A stretch of 64,000 bases of DNA from Saprospiraceae bacterium (GTDB taxonomy: Bacteria; Bacteroidota; Bacteroidia; Chitinophagales; Saprospiraceae): positions 1 to 64,000 of the forward strand of contig JADJTQ010000013.1 in NCBI GenBank assembly GCA_016711125.1. The letters are read 5' to 3'. Below the pieces are notes generated by a model that worked only from the letters and a program-made list of their open reading frames with translations, was not told where the DNA came from and made no database searches. Shown piece after piece: positions 1 through 10,398 of this stretch; the first letter of the stretch is position 1, and the number at the start of each line of letters is the position of its first letter. A program made the position numbers and the translations under genes.

Positions 1-81
1 ATTGCGATTCTCTTTGAAAAGCTGAAAGGCGGACTCAATCTCATTTTAATTCATCTTCATTTGATGATGACGAAATGAAAG

Positions 82-228
82 GAATTACCGTCAAATCATC
101 CAAATTTTGGTTCTGAATGGAGGCAAATTGATTATGACTTCTTTACAAGCGAACAAAGCAAGTCGAAACTCAGAGAGAATAATATCGAACATACTTGGAA
201 AGACATAAAAGACAGATTTGTAAAGTGA
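82..228 (+). pseudogene. 3' remnant of an unrecognised protein gene
   Basis: A 48-codon reading frame without an upstream start ends at a TGA at 226-228. Its translation (ELPSNHPNFGSEWRQIDYDF, then a charged helix rich in K and E) has the composition of a genuine globular protein C-terminus rather than random frame. Upstream, at about 55-80, a second frame (SSSFDDDEMK) may be the same protein shifted by an indel. I do not recognise the family. It lies at the edge of the decayed zone, just 5' of the IS66-like element, so it may have been interrupted by the element. Confidence 0.35.
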
Positions 229-317
229 ATCAGAATGTGTTCAGGCATGAGCGTCTTGGATGATCAAGAAAGCCTACACCTTTGTGTAAAATAAAGGCAA
301 AGGTATGAAGAGACATA

Positions 318-660
318 ATGCGACAGAGATATTTCCACCATAGCCGCTCTGGCGAAGAAGGCACCTTATCGAAGGAAGGTTTCTGCAAGAAGACTCGATT
401 AAAGGAAAGCAGTTTGATTTACTGGCGGAATAAGTATCAGCACACATGGACAATGAGAATGTAGTGTTAGTATCTCCGACTGTGTCGAAGACCGAGGCTT
501 TCGTTCGGGTGAATCTCCGGATAGTATGGAATCCGGATTTTGGGATGTTAATAAAATGTCTGATAAAAAACAAACTGGATATCTTCTTCATTGGTTCCAG
601 AAGTATACTTAGAAAATATTTTGACCATGGGATGATTGGTATTCCGAGTTCGGACCCACC
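318..660 (+). pseudogene. tnpA: IS66 accessory protein TnpA remnant
   Basis: From the ATG at 318 a 47-codon frame contains a helix-turn-helix-like stretch (LSKEGFCKKTRLKESSLIYW, then RNKY). This matches the N-terminal pattern of IS66 OrfA proteins, where a 'GLSQxxFCxxxGLxxxTFxYW' motif is typical. The frame closes at a TAG around 460. Coding-like sequence continues in another frame to about 660 (the region reading FVRVNLRIVWNPDFG). The family protein is usually about 100-130 residues, so an indel has split it. The assignment rests on the HTH motif and on the position just before tnpB. Confidence 0.5.
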
Positions 661-970
661 ATTCCTATCGTAAGCCAACAGACATGCGCAAAAGTTTGTA
701 ACGGACTTGGGTGTGGTGTGGTCAACAATGAAATGGGTAAGGATTTATTATGGCGATGATTTGAGTATTTCTTAATAAACGACGAACGCTCATTAAGGTG
801 TTAGTCTGGGGATCGTACGGGGTAAGGACGGTATTACAAAGTTGGCTTCTGGCACTTTGGAGCTTCCGGATTGGAAAGAAGACCCCGAGACACAGCAATT
901 GGAGATATCGACCTTACTGATGATGTTGGAAGGAGTTGAAATTGGCACTGCCAAATTACGTAAACGGTAA
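650..970 (+). pseudogene. tnpB: IS66 Orf2 / TnpB remnant
   Basis: The diagnostic N-terminal motif PTDMRKS is encoded at about 674-694. The C-terminus is intact in another frame: LASGTLELPDWKEDPETQQL, then a helix ending GVEIGTAKLRKR, with TAA at 968-970. Between them a further frame gives FLIN...RRTLIKVLVW-like sequence. IS66 TnpB proteins are about 115 residues and have exactly this 'DMRKS ... LLVWDR ... GTFELP' order, so family membership is clear. At least three frame changes and one stop separate the parts, so no functional protein is made. Confidence 0.75.
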
Positions 971-1070
971 GGCAACCCGGAAAGGAAAAGAGCATAAATA
1001 GACCTAAAATAAATATAAAATTTCTGGATATGCATTACAATAATATGCATATGTTTTTGATTTTTATTAG

Positions 1071-2556
1071 GTGAATAATGCACAACCTACATATGAAGGA
1101 TTAGTAAAGATCAACGAAGAGTTGCGCCGGGAGAACGCGCAATTAAAATTTGATTTGGAACAACTTCGTAAGGCGGTGTATGGTTCTAAATCCGAGCGAT
1201 TTACAACAGAATTGCCGTGTCAAGGGAATTTGTTTGGCGATCAGCCAATGGAGATCCCAGACCGTGGATGAAGTCGAATTAGTTGTACGGAAGAAAAAGC
1301 GAAAAGGCGAACAACCGGTTCGAGAGAAAACATCTGAATCGCTTCGAAGAGAGGTAATTGTGATTAATCCAGATGTGGATACAAGCAAACATGGACAGGA
1401 TTGGAGAGGCGATCAGTGAAAAACTGGAAATAAAGCCTGCGGAAATTCATGTAATAAGAACAGTTCGTCCTAATTATTCAGACCATGAAGGGACTTTTCA
1501 TATAGCCCCATTAAATGATCCCTTTCCAAAATCGAATGCTGGAGCGAGTTTTGCAGCTGATATAGCGGTAAAAAAGTATGCTGATCACCTACCATTGTAC
1601 CGTCAGTCTAAAAATATTAGCCAGAAATCGGGTTAAAGATGTCACCCTCAACCTTGTTAAATTATCTGGCTTTGGGTACAAAAACTTGGGATTTTGATCC
1701 TCGTCTTAAGAGAAGAAATCCATCGTGCTAAGCAATTACATGCAAGCAGACGAAACAAGTATGCGCGTGTTGACAAGAGATAAACCGGGCAGTCCATTAA
1801 AAGGATGCTTTTTAGCAAAGGCCGCACCCAATGAACGGTTAGTCCTTTTTGAATACATTAAAACGAAAGAAAAGGTAAATATTCTGGGATTCACTTAAGG
1901 GTTTAAAGGCTATCTGCAAGTAGATGGAAATGTATCCTATGAGGACAAGGGTAAAGAAACCGCTGTTACCCTGATACATTGTCTGGTCCATAGCCGGAGA
2001 AAATTCACCGAAGCATTGGAATATGACAAAACTAGTCATGCGTCGATGAAATTAAAAAGCTGTACCTGATCGAAAGGCAAATGGATGAAGAGGCCTACGA
2101 TTTCGAACAAAATTAAAAACACGACAAGAATTATCCGTTCCAATATTGTTGGCATTAAAAGAGTGGCTGCTGATAATTTGCAGCCAAATTTACCAAATAA
2201 TCCTTTCAACGCGCTTTGTAAACATATTTAAAAGGTGGGAAGGGCTTATTATATACTCCAACAATGGAATACAAGATCGGACAACAATTTGATTGAGAAT
2301 CAAATTAGACCACTAGCTCTGGGCCGAAAGAACTTCATGTTTGCTGCGTCGCACCAAAGCCGAATATGCAGCCATTTTCTACTCCTTCTTTGCCATGTGC
2401 AAAATCAACGATATAGATCCTCACCGATGGTTAACCGATGTCTACCTGAGAATCGATAATCATAACATCCGAATGCTAGACGAACTCCTACCCACAAAGA
2501 CTATCAGTTTCTATCTGTCTAATCTCTCCCTCCCAGTAGATTTAAGTCAATTTTAA
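1071..2556 (+). pseudogene. tnpC: IS66 transposase TnpC, multiply frameshifted
   Basis: A GTG at 1071 opens a TnpC-like N-terminus with the leucine-zipper-like helix LRRENAQLKFDLEQLRKAVY followed by GSKSERF. Later pieces appear in shifting frames. They are a zinc-finger-region equivalent (IHVIRTVRPNYSD), the KKYADHLPLYRQ motif, the first catalytic Asp region (QADETSMRVL), the second (LQVDGNVSYE), and the C-terminal RSDNNLIENQIRPLALGRKN with the final Glu. The tail FYSFFAMCKINDIDPHRWL, then DELLP, also fits. The order and spacing match IS66 DDE transposases of about 500 residues. At least six indels or stops break the frame. Confidence 0.85.
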
Positions 2557-3055
2557 GTACGTCCGTGCCCGAGCGCTTACATCAGAATGGCTAGAATTAA
2601 GATGGGTTCGTCGTCGGTCAGCAAGTTAGTTATCTTTAATTCCTTCACTTTCCATATCCGGTGACATTGTACATAAAATACCGGGAAAGCCCACTCCAGA
2701 TGCAATGGAATTAGATAAGGCGACAGCCTTTAAGGTAACAACGGGGCTGCATAATCCACCGAGTAAAATCACACTTAAGTCAGGTGCCTGCGAGTAAAGC
2801 AACAGCGATTCAGGCGTAGGGTCAAACCGTTTCTTGTTCTAAATTCCTGTATCTTACAAAGAAAAATGCGTCAGGTGATCCGCTACCTTTACTCATACTT
2901 CTGACCTGTGGCCCCAATCCAAAATAACATGGAAGAAGAATTCTAAGAGTATATTTTAGTGAAGATACAAGTCTTCGTATTGAGGTGATTAATTTCGCTC
3001 AACTCTAAATAAGTTAGATCAATCAAAGAATCATGATCCATTTGCAGTACATAAA
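2557..3055. other. Non-coding or decayed stretch after the IS66 element
   Basis: About 500 bases without a supportable gene. One plus-strand frame around 2650-2790 reads like protein (IPGKPTPDAMELDKATAFKV, then TTGLHNPPSKI) but has no start and runs into stops. It may be another gene remnant. I cannot assign it. Confidence 0.3.
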
Positions 3056-3073
3056 ATTGAGTTCTATCTCATT

Positions 3074-3795
3074 TTGATTATCACCAAAAATTCATACACG
3101 CATTTTGTCGATTTTAGATCTTATGAATTAACACCGAAGTGCTCTTTTATTGCAAAGAATCAGGTGCACCATTTTACTAAGGGATTGAAGCGGATGGATT
3201 CTGTATTCTTTTTCAGTAGCCTATTTGTGGATAATTATCATTTCCTGTCTGATAATCTTAATTGAATAGGTTGTTCAATTACCATATTGAAAACACCGAT
3301 AACTGATCAAAACAAATGAGCCAGACAGCTTTATTGAAATAGCTAATCAACTGTATGATGAATATACTTTTCGCAATAATTTTGCAAAGCCGAGATGCTG
3401 AGTATCCTGCTCCAAGTTTTATTGCTCAAACGAAAGAGCAAAAGAATTTCAATCTATTAGTGGGGTGAAAACACATTGGTTAGTGACCTTGGCACATTTA
3501 AGAATATGCTCGGAAAAAGAATATGCAAACACTAGGAATTCAAGAGATTACGCCTCTCGTCTTTTTCATTTCTTATAAATTCTTAAATGATATTGTAAAA
3601 GACCTAACTGGCAAGACTGTTAAGCATTTATTGATGAATTTGTAACTATTGGAAATTAAGCGCCATTTAGTATCTACTTCCCTATCAGCAAAAGAAATAT
3701 GTTATAAGACAGGATTCGAAGAACCTGCCAATATGGTCAAACCCTTCAAGAAGAACACACGCACCACTCCACTCAAATTCAGGCAACAACAATAG
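3074..3795 (+). pseudogene. AraC-family transcriptional regulator remnant
   Basis: The N-terminal cupin-like arm of an AraC regulator is readable at 3074-3265 (FVDFRSYELTPKCSFIAKNQ, then VHHFTKGLK). The C-terminal HTH is readable from about 3570 (SYKFLNDIVKDLTGKTVKHL) through EIKRHLVSTSLSAKEICYKT, then GFEEPANMVKPFKKNTRTTP, to TAG at 3793-3795. This is the classic two-HTH layout. Between them the frame changes repeatedly and holds stops. Such proteins often regulate the next gene, here the equally broken metallo-beta-lactamase-fold gene. Family membership is well supported, and loss of function is clear. Confidence 0.75.
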
Positions 3796-3905
3796 TCGTT
3801 GGTTAGACATTTACCATTTTGTGATCATTTTTGATAGTGATAATACTGCAAGAACACCCCATCTTTTGCTGTGTCAAGTAATTAAAATATTATCAAAATA
3901 TCAAA

Positions 3906-4854
3906 ATGATGAAGTATTTAAATTTGAGGGAGGGTCCTTAGTGTTTTGCTTCGAGCACCTTTCTATGTACCAAGGATGATGATAGTCCGCTATCGGTGAC
4001 TGTGGAATTTGGTGAGGCTCCGCCTAGCACATTGATTACAACTGGTGTGATGAATGTAATACAGAAAATACGGTACGATATCACGGTCGACTTTGATGCG
4101 GCACCCCATACAGTACCGATCGTCGAGACAGAAAATAGGATCGTTCTGTAGATTGGGTCCTGCACCCGTCTTTGCAGCTGAGTTAAGAAATTGCGTGAAC
4201 GCCATTAACAAACCGGGAACTGTAATTATTAGCCACAATCATGGTGATCACTTTGGTGGTGCCGGTAATTTTGGAGATCTTGATTTTTATGCTGAAAGTG
4301 AAGTAGCTGAACAACTAAATAGTACCACTGACTTTACCGACTTATATTCCAGAAAGGTAATTGGAGTTACTGGCACTCAAATGATAGGAGACCTGACCTT
4401 TGCATTTGACAAAGTCTCCAATGCTGAAACTGGTGAAAATGGCTATATCTACAAGGTAAAGCATAAAATCGTGTTTGCCGAAGACTTGATCTACAATCTC
4501 ACCCATCCCTATTTGGAGAGAATATACCCCAAATGATGGAGTTGACGAAATAGACAATTGGGTAGCAGGATTAAATGTATTGAAAAGCAATTTTTCAGAT
4601 TACAATCATCTATTTAGGTCACAACGGTTCCCGTTCAGATGTAGGGAAAAGTAATCGAGGAAAACATTGAATATCTGCAAAATGCTCAAGGCACGATTAA
4701 TGGAACTAAAACTATTTCTGGAGGTGGCACCGCTACGACACAAAGAAATTGTGGATGAGCTCCAATCCTTATATCCAAGCTATAATACAGGAGGACTTTT
4801 CTTGTCCCTGCCAGATGCTTTCTTCCTGGTGATCCGGGAGCCGCTTGGTTCTAA
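3906..4854 (+). pseudogene. Metallo-beta-lactamase-fold hydrolase, broken
   Basis: The longest piece (4093-4536) contains the metal-binding motif HNHGDHFGG, diagnostic of the fold. Upstream, the frame from ATG 3906 encodes a likely N-terminus and a beta-rich segment (DSPLSVTVEFGEAPPSTLIT) but has an internal TAG. Downstream pieces read DGVDEIDNWVAGLNVLKSNF, then a GHNGSRSDVGK stretch with a second metal His, and the end LFLSLPDAFF then DPGAAWF with TAA at 4852-4854. The last shift can be explained by one missing C. At least four lesions are present. The substrate cannot be told from the sequence. Confidence 0.7.
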
Positions 4855-4984
4855 TCAATTATTAAACTTAATAAAATTCAAATTATGAGTACTAAAAACA
4901 TCGCCGTGGAATTCTTGCCATCCTTTTAACTGCAGGGGTCAGTTTATTCACAATCAAATAAAGTAAAAATCAAAAAGTCAGAAG

Positions 4985-5405
4985 ATGAAAAATTTAGAAG
5001 CAATCGTATTACTGTTTTACCAAAAGCTTTAACCAGTAAATACAGGAACAAATCCTGCAGACGTGTTAAACGCAATTTTAGCAGATGGTTTTGTATCACA
5101 TGGAACCATAGACAATAAAGACAGAGAACAGCTTATTGGGCAATTGGGCTTTTTCTGGAAAATGATTCCTGATTTGAAATGGGAACCAGAAGATATCATT
5201 GAAAGTGGCAACCAGGTTATAGTGAGAAGTAAAGTCACTGGTACGCCAAATTCCCTGATGGGAAATTTTTGGAGTGCCAACGGATGGTACTAAGTCATTT
5301 CAGACAATGTCAATTGACATTCATACGATCGAAAGTGGAAAGATAGTGAAGGTTGATCATATAGAAGATTGGGCTACGGCTATAAAGCAGGTATCTGCCA
5401 AGTAG
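4985..5405 (+). pseudogene. SnoaL-like / ester cyclase-type small protein, frameshifted
   Basis: The main readable part (5063-5293) is an NTF2-like cone-fold pattern: ILADGFVSHGTIDNKDREQL, a helix, then MIPDLKWEPEDIIESGNQVI and VRSKVTGT. This is typical of ester cyclase/SnoaL-like proteins of 130-140 residues. The end (FQTMSIDIHTIESGKIVKVD, then HIEDWATAIKQ) is in another frame and stops at TAG 5403-5405. The N-terminus from ATG 4985 (MKNLEAIVLLFYQK) is in a third. A hydrophobic leader-like stretch from ATG 4885 may be a lost signal peptide. The substrate is unknown. Confidence 0.6.
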
Positions 5406-5528
5406 AGAACTTATTGAGAAAGAGATGGTTGATGGAGGATTTTGGTTGAGTTGTCCGAATTCAGCTAAAATCGGGATGAAAAAAAGCTATCTCCAAACTT
5501 TAGAGATACTTCTGAATTTATTAATCGA

Positions 5529-6204
5529 ATGGAGGAATATCAGAATGATGATATTCCGGCATTCCAAACAAAAAGTATGATCGCAAAGGAGCAAAACCAA
5601 ATCGACGAAGTCTTAACTCAACTTTACCGGGATGCTAGATACGACATTCTTAGAATGCTGAAAGGTGCTGCAAAAAGCATGTTGAGATTGATGCAACCAT
5701 CGGACTTTGAGAATGCATATCTCTCCATTACCAAAGAGCAAGGAGAGGATTTGAAGTGCCTGATAGAGAAACAACATTAAGAATATCATTGAGTTTGGAA
5801 CTTCCTTCGGTATCTCTACCTTGTTTTTAGCTCGAGGTGTGATGGAAACCGAAGGTCATATTATTACGACAGAATTGCTTGAATCAAAAGCACAGAAGGC
5901 TATTGAAAACTTTAGCAAGGCAGGAGTAGCTGACCTTATTGAAGTGAGAATTGGGGACGCATTAAAAACATTGAAAGACCATACGGATCCAATAGATTTG
6001 TTGTTGTTAGATGGTTGGAAGGATTTGTATCTGCCTTTATTTCAAATGCTGGAACCCAATTTTCATGAAAACACATTTATTTATGTTGATAATGCCGAGA
6101 TGGCAGAGAGTCAAGCATTCTTGAAATCAGTTGGTCAGAGTAAGAGGTATCAATTGCAGTCTATGTTTCATGGGAAAGTGGTTTTGATTACTATAAAACA
6201 GTAA
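5529..6204 (+). pseudogene. Class I SAM-dependent O-methyltransferase-like, frameshifted
   Basis: The first part (5529-5780) encodes a helical N-terminus. After one indel at about 5765-5785 the Rossmann methyltransferase core follows: NIIEFGTSFGISTLFLARGV (SAM-binding loop), ITTELLESKAQKAIENFSKA, IEVRIGDALKTLKDHTDPID, then LLLLDGWKDLYLPLFQMLEP. The order and the acidic 'LLLLDG' strand-4 motif match catechol/caffeoyl-CoA-type O-methyltransferases (about 200-220 residues). The stop is the TAA at 6202-6204. Only one lesion is obvious, so this one might be a sequencing error, although its neighbours are clearly decayed. The acceptor substrate is unknown. Confidence 0.65.
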
Positions 6205-6365
6205 GAACATGAGTTTTGGTGGCAGGCTGGCCAACTTTGTGCAGCAGCCATTGGATATTGCGAAGTAATGAACGACAGAATTAGATGAATGTCGAGCAAT
6301 CTAGATAGGAGTCGGAGAAACTAGACATAACTTTAGTGAAAATTAAATGAAATTTTGGAATCAGA

Positions 6366-7012
6366 ATGAATTTTTTGAAAAGAAATTATGGTTGGATCAT
6401 AGTTACGATATTGGCCATTATGCCAATGTTTATAATTATCGAAATGGTCCGTATTGATTTTACAAATGGTCTGTCAATTACCCTAATTGATGGTGCAGGT
6501 GGAGAAGGCGCAACGACCTTAGAAATGCTGTATCATATCTCGGGCGAATTTGCCATACGCTGGATGACCGCCGTACTAAGTTGTACGCCTTTCCTGATAC
6601 TTTTTGGAGTCACCAATCTTTTGTAAGACAAGCCATGGTATTGCTACTGCTGCTTGAGCCTTCATTTTATTATCTTTTGCTGGCTGAAGGTTTATTAGAA
6701 ACCTTCAAGCAGGCAAATTATATAGCAGGATTTATAGCTATACCTTATATTGATTCCTATGTTTATTACTTCAAACCGAAGATCAATGAAGCTACTAAAA
6801 AGTAATTGGAAGAAGCTGCAAAGGTTTGTTTATGCCGCAGTCTTTCTAAGCTTACTACATGTGGCTTTGTTAGAAAAGACCGGCTGATTTATGCCATGAT
6901 TTTAGGTATTGGGTTCATTGTGAGAATACCACTTGTAAGGGATTATTTCATTAAATTTCGGAAAAACAGAAAGAATCTACAATCGAAGCTGAGAACCGAG
7001 GTGTCGCAGTGA
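6366..7012 (+). pseudogene. Ferric-reductase-like heme-binding membrane protein, broken
   Basis: From ATG 6366 one transmembrane segment (WIIVTILAIMPMFIIIEMV) is followed by HISGEFAIRWMTAVLSCTPF, the pattern of the ferric reductase/MsrQ (YedZ) family, in which a His sits just before 'G..A..WL....TP'. In other frames come helices with further heme-ligand-type histidines (KLQRFVYAAVFLSLLHVALL) and a C-terminal basic tail (DYFIKFRKNRKN). The family is about 200 residues with six helices. At least three frame changes are needed to join the parts. The frame assignment is inferred from motif order. Confidence 0.55.
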
Positions 7013-7085
7013 AATGGCGGGATGAATAACGAAAATCTGCTCTGGCCATATAGGAGCTTATAGCATTCTAGTTGCAGCAAATAAG

Positions 7086-7960
7086 ATGAACATGTCAAAT
7101 ACAGAAAAATTAAAAGCCAACTACCTACCTTATTTATTTGGAATTGTTTGTGCAATCGGCTGCTCAAGTTGTTCCAAAAGGATAATTTACAACGCTCCAT
7201 CATCACTTTCACAGGAATACATTTTTGGCCTTTCTGCTGAAAAACAAATGGCTTATGGTTTTGTGACCGCGCTGAAAAGTGATAGCAATTTATTCGACTC
7301 ACTACTTAGTGAAAGTTTTTATAGTAGGGATCAGTGCTGGGAAGGACAGAAAGCAGAATTTTTTAATAAAAGAAGTGCTGATAATAGTTTTTCACAAATT
7401 AGTCCAGTACGGATTTTGCAAGACAAGTCGCTAGTGGCTTTACATAGCCGTATGCTTGGTGATACCTTGCGGTTTAGATGGGATATATTGCGAATTGAGC
7501 ATCAAAAAATTCAAGAGCATTGGAGTAATGTTAATGACTCTATCGGCCTTAATCCGGATAAACATTCAGAGGTAGACGGCCCGACCATTTCCAATCAATT
7601 GGAAAAGACAGATACCAACCGTGCGCTAATTACGCGATTTATCGACCAATGTATGATACGTGAAGATGGTGGTGCTTCCAAATTTTTCGACTTTGGGCTA
7701 TACATTCAACACAATCGAGATGTTGGTGATGGACTAAGCGGATTGGTATGGGCAATGATTAAAATGAAGATCCGTGGCCGCTCTATCAAATTTAAGGATA
7801 ATTGTCATGTTATTGCAGAAGGCAATCTAGTTTTGAGCGCCAGCGAGGGTTATGTAGGTGACCAAAAGACTGCTTTTTTGATTTATTTAGGATTGAAGAA
7901 AATAAGATCGTGGAACATTGGGATATTATTACCCTGATCGATAAATTTTTAAACCTTTAG
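7086..7960 (+). CDS. Two-domain SnoaL-like secreted lipoprotein (one frameshift)
   Basis: The N-terminus has a hydrophobic segment ending IGCSSCSK, a likely lipobox (Cys at about residue 30), so an exported lipoprotein is predicted. Two NTF2/SnoaL-like domains follow. The first is residues about 45-160, ending with the family hallmark DILRIEHQKIQEHWSNVNDS. The second is about 180-290. The second hallmark (DLFRIEENKIVEHWDIITLI) is only recovered by adding one T to the six-T run at 7874-7879, which moves the stop from 7937 to TAG 7958-7960. These domains bind small hydrophobic molecules, but no ligand can be named. It is the first largely intact gene after the decayed zone. Confidence 0.6.
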
Positions 7961-8037
7961 CCAACTGTAGATAGGATTAGATTAGAAATAGACAAGGAAT
8001 AGAGTAGACAATTAGAGCGAAACAAAAAATATTAAAT

Positions 8038-8882
8038 ATGAAAATTGCAGTAACCTCCGTAAGTGGAAAATTGGGTTCGGCCATCGCAAAGCAAATGGTA
8101 AAGGAAATAGGAAAAGACCATGTTCTAGGTATAACCCGGACACCTGAAAAAGCAAATCATCTTGGAGAAATCCGACAGGGAGACTACAATAGTCGTGAGG
8201 ATTTTGATCAGGCTTTGCAAGGAGTTGATGCGGTGCTTTTGGTTTCGGGAATGGATGAACCTCAAAAAAGGATCAGACAACATAGAAACGTGATTGATGC
8301 TGCCGCTGTAATGGCGTAAAGAAAATTGTCTATACCAGTATAGTGGGGGATGAGGAGAATACGGCATTCAGCCCCATAGTAAAAAGTAATCGGCAGACAG
8401 AAAAAGATATTCAGGTGTCGGGACTTGACTGGGCTATAGGAAGAAATGGTATCTATATCGAACCGGACCTTGAGTATATAGACAATTATGTGAAAGACGG
8501 TGAGATTAGAAATTGTGCAGCTGATGGACGATGCGCCTATACCAGTAGAAGTGAATTGGGCGATGCCTATACACAAATGCTGTTAGGTGACAAGCACAAT
8601 GGACAGATTTATAATCTGGTAGGTGAAGCAATTACCCAGGCAGAATTGGCTGGGATTATCAATAAGGTGTATTATACAGACCTGCTTTACCACCCTGTAT
8701 CTATTGAAGCTTACGTGAAGGAAAGAAAAGCTGCATTAGGAGAATTTCTGGGTACTGTAATCGCTGGAATCTACGAAGGGATTCAAAACGGTGTGAACGA
8801 TGTAAGTTCGGATTTTGAACAAGCAGCTGGAAGACGACACAAAGCACCATTGGAAATGATTGAAGCAATAAAAATCGGATAG
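8038..8882 (+). CDS. NmrA-type NAD(P)-binding oxidoreductase (one frameshift)
   Basis: An atypical short-chain dehydrogenase: Rossmann start MKIAVTSVSGKLGSAIAKQM with a degenerate glycine motif, then ITRTPEKANHLGEIRQGDYN and VDAVLLVSG. After 8310 the frame shifts; adding one A to the AA at 8310-8311 joins NGVKKIVYTSIVGDEENTAF and the substrate-domain motif YNLVGEAITQAELAGIINKV. This matches quinone oxidoreductase type 2 (QOR2/YtfG-like) proteins of about 280 residues. The expected role is NAD(P)H-dependent reduction of quinones or redox sensing. It sits alone between two lipoprotein genes. The lesion is probably a sequencing error. Confidence 0.7.
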
Positions 8883-8949
8883 AGAAGATATTTCTAGTTT
8901 TGGAACGTAACCAATGTCGAATAAAACGAGTTGAAGAACATATTATATA

Positions 8950-10398
8950 ATGAACATTAATTCACAGATGATGAAATCAAATAGGAATCAGGAAGTTTTT
9001 AAATCCTTTATCAAAGCTGACAGTCTAATGAGATTCTCCGTGTTTCTATTGGGGATTATTTTTTTGCAGGCATGTCAGAATTTTACGGAAGGGAGTACAC
9101 TTTCAGAAAAAGCAGGAGATCACCCGAACATTATTAAACTAAAAGGTCAAAGTGCAGAGTTTACACCTGAGATAGTCAAGTTAAATGAAAACGTGTACGT
9201 AGCGGTGGGATATGACGGTTCCAACGCCTCCATGGTTATTGGAGTGGACGGGGTGGTGATTATCGATGCGCTTCGTGCTTTAGGTGCTGCGGAAAAGGTG
9301 GCCGAACAATTCCGGGAAATATCTAGAAAACCGGTCAAGGCTCTAATTTATACCCATGGACATGAAGATCATACCGGGGGAGCATCTGCCTTTATTGAAG
9401 ATAGCAAGGATGTTCAGATAATTGCTAGAGTAGGATTTAAGGATGAGTTGCAAGAGCATTCACCGGTAGAGCCCATCTTAAAGCAGCGAAACGCACGGCA
9501 ATTTGGGAGAGATTTGTTGGCTAAGGATGTCATTAATAGAGGTGTAGGTCCTGGTAACACTTCGTCAGACAGAGTTGGAAAGGGTTACATCGCACCCAAT
9601 ACTACTTTTAATGACTCAGTATTCCTTACCATTGCCGGTATCGATATAGAACTATACGCTGCAAATGGGGAAACGAATGATGCACTCTTTGTCTGGATTC
9701 CTGGCCTGGAAACATTATTTACGGGTGATAATTACTACAAATCATTTCCAAATCTATATGCCATTAGAGGTTCGCAATATAGAGATGTAAAATCTTGGGG
9801 TGAATCAATACAAAAAATGAATACATTCCCGGTCGAGTATCTTGTACCAGGTCATACCCGCCCGCTATCAGGAAATGCAGCTGTCCACCATAATTTAGAA
9901 AACTATTCATCAGCTATTTTAAGTGTCTACAGACAAACCATTGATGCTATGAACAAGGGCTACACCCTCCAACAAACAGTTGACAGCGTTAGGCTAGCAG
10001 ATTCACTAATAAATCAACCGAACTTGCAGGAGTTTTATGGTTCCGTACCGTGGGGGGTACGTTCGATATTTTTGCACTATGTGGGTTGGTTTGATGGCAA
10101 CCCAACCAACCTTTATCCCCTTTCCAGTAGGCAGGAAGCCAAGTATATTATTGAATTAGCAGGTGGGGAGAGTAAGATGCTAGCGCAACTAAATGAAGCA
10201 GTGAAGGAAGGTAAGTATCAATGGGGCTTGCAATTAGCGGATTATCTACTGCAGATAGATTTTGAACCGACAATAGTTATTAGTGCTAAGATCAAATTGT
10301 TAAGAAATTTAGCAGCTCAACAAATAAATGCCCCAGCAAGAAATTACTACCTCGCGTATTCTTATGAAATGGAGAAGAATAGCATGGAGCCAAATTGA
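8950..10398 (+). CDS. Type III alkylsulfatase-like metallo-beta-lactamase-fold lipoprotein
   Basis: A complete 482-residue frame. A hydrophobic segment ending GIIFLQACQN is a lipobox; the start could be the ATG 8950 or a later Met. The catalytic domain has the dinuclear zinc motif THGHEDHTGG and later metal ligands (NGETNDALF, FTGDNYY, VPGHTRPL). The alkylsulfatase dimerisation domain follows (GVRSIFLHYVGWFDGNPTNL, then YPLSS). SdsA1/BDS1-type enzymes cleave primary alkyl sulfates such as dodecyl sulfate and usually have about 620-660 residues with a C-terminal SCP2-like domain. That last domain is missing here. The family is secure; the substrate is inferred. Confidence 0.8.
   Translation: MNINSQMMKSNRNQEVFKSFIKADSLMRFSVFLLGIIFLQACQNFTEGSTLSEKAGDHPNIIKLKGQSAEFTPEIVKLNENVYVAVGYDGSNASMVIGVDGVVIIDALRALGAAEKVAEQFREISRKPVKALIYTHGHEDHTGGASAFIEDSKDVQIIARVGFKDELQEHSPVEPILKQRNARQFGRDLLAKDVINRGVGPGNTSSDRVGKGYIAPNTTFNDSVFLTIAGIDIELYAANGETNDALFVWIPGLETLFTGDNYYKSFPNLYAIRGSQYRDVKSWGESIQKMNTFPVEYLVPGHTRPLSGNAAVHHNLENYSSAILSVYRQTIDAMNKGYTLQQTVDSVRLADSLINQPNLQEFYGSVPWGVRSIFLHYVGWFDGNPTNLYPLSSRQEAKYIIELAGGESKMLAQLNEAVKEGKYQWGLQLADYLLQIDFEPTIVISAKIKLLRNLAAQQINAPARNYYLAYSYEMEKNSMEPN

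Larger units (their letters stand above)
318..2556 (+). mobile_element. Decayed IS66-family insertion sequence
   Basis: Three remnants in the canonical IS66 order and strand (tnpA, tnpB, tnpC) occupy this span. Each matches the expected part of its family by motif, but all carry several frameshifts or stops, so the element cannot move by itself. I could not identify terminal inverted repeats or a target duplication by eye, so the outer limits are those of the coding remnants. The neighbouring genes up to 7 kb are equally decayed. This fits a non-functional island tolerated on the chromosome. Confidence 0.8.
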
